Shown: piece after piece, positions 5,935 through 5,986 of the stretch
How the letters are laid out: each line of letters starts with the position of its first letter
How positions within the stretch are numbered: position 1 is the first letter of the stretch
NCBI GenBank assembly: GCA_964244655.1
Contig: CAXTJU010000158.1
Coordinates: 1 to 5,986, forward strand
DNA: 5,986 bases
Source: LMUY01 sp964244655
GTDB taxonomy: Bacteria > Pseudomonadota > Alphaproteobacteria > Acetobacterales > Acetobacteraceae
Direction of reading: 5' to 3'
Position numbers and translations under genes: made by a program
The notes under the pieces: model-generated
The model's input: only the letters and a program-made list of their open reading frames with translations
Told to the model about the DNA's origin: nothing
The model's database searches: none

Positions 5935-5986
5935 GGGCTGTTGAATTACCTAATCGGTGACTGCGCTGGGCGTTTTTCGAGGTTGG
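5935..5986. mobile_element. Possible tip of another insertion sequence
   Basis: Directly after the broken transposase comes GGGCTGTTGAATTACCTAAT, which resembles the left terminal repeat of IS5-type elements (such ends often begin GGCTxTGTTGAAT). The sharp loss of transposase similarity at this point fits an insertion. The window ends 52 bp later, so no transposase, opposite repeat or target duplication can be seen. Confidence 0.3.

Noticed and set aside
1..5986. CRISPR arrays, tRNA or rRNA genes
   Set aside because: No regularly spaced repeats, cloverleaf with CCA-proximal T-arm, or rRNA-like blocks were seen on reading through.

Overview
The window is GC-rich DNA, probably from an alphaproteobacterium. 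The main reading frames use almost only G or C at third codon positions, and the insertion-sequence remnants resemble IS21 and IS256 transposases common in that class; no single gene fixes the genus. The layout is one accessory operon on the minus strand, flanked on both sides by debris from mobile elements and broken genes.

Left part (1-1280): the start of a minus-strand gene runs off the left edge (1-122). A stretch without genes follows, holding a 159-bp element bounded by 20-bp inverted repeats (426-584). After it lies a chain of gene scraps: the N-terminus of a VOC/glyoxalase-type protein (728-784, +), a coding-like scrap of uncertain family (861-965, +), a frameshifted piece of an IS21-type IstA transposase (972-1120, -) and a hydrophobic reading frame (about 1101-1247, -).

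Centre (1264-5101, all minus strand, transcribed right to left): an AAA ATPase of 336 residues (4091-5101), then after 51 nt a subtilisin-like S8 serine protease of about 847 residues (1497-4039), then a 77-residue protein (1264-1497) whose ATG overlaps the protease stop as TGATG. The protease has Asp, His and Ser in good motif context, but it is split by a one-base frameshift near 2789-2791. The third gene appears to end early, at the boundary with the left-hand debris. The likely reading is a cytoplasmic ATPase-controlled protease module with a downstream partner, of a type carried in accessory or defence-like islands, here damaged or decaying. The defence role is inference.

Right part (5102-5986): a leader with a strong Shine-Dalgarno for the ATPase and an operator-like palindrome (5302-5320), then two pieces of IS256-family transposase in opposite orientations (5502-5638, - and 5776-5934, +). 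The second breaks off abruptly at 5934 into sequence that looks like the tip of another insertion sequence.
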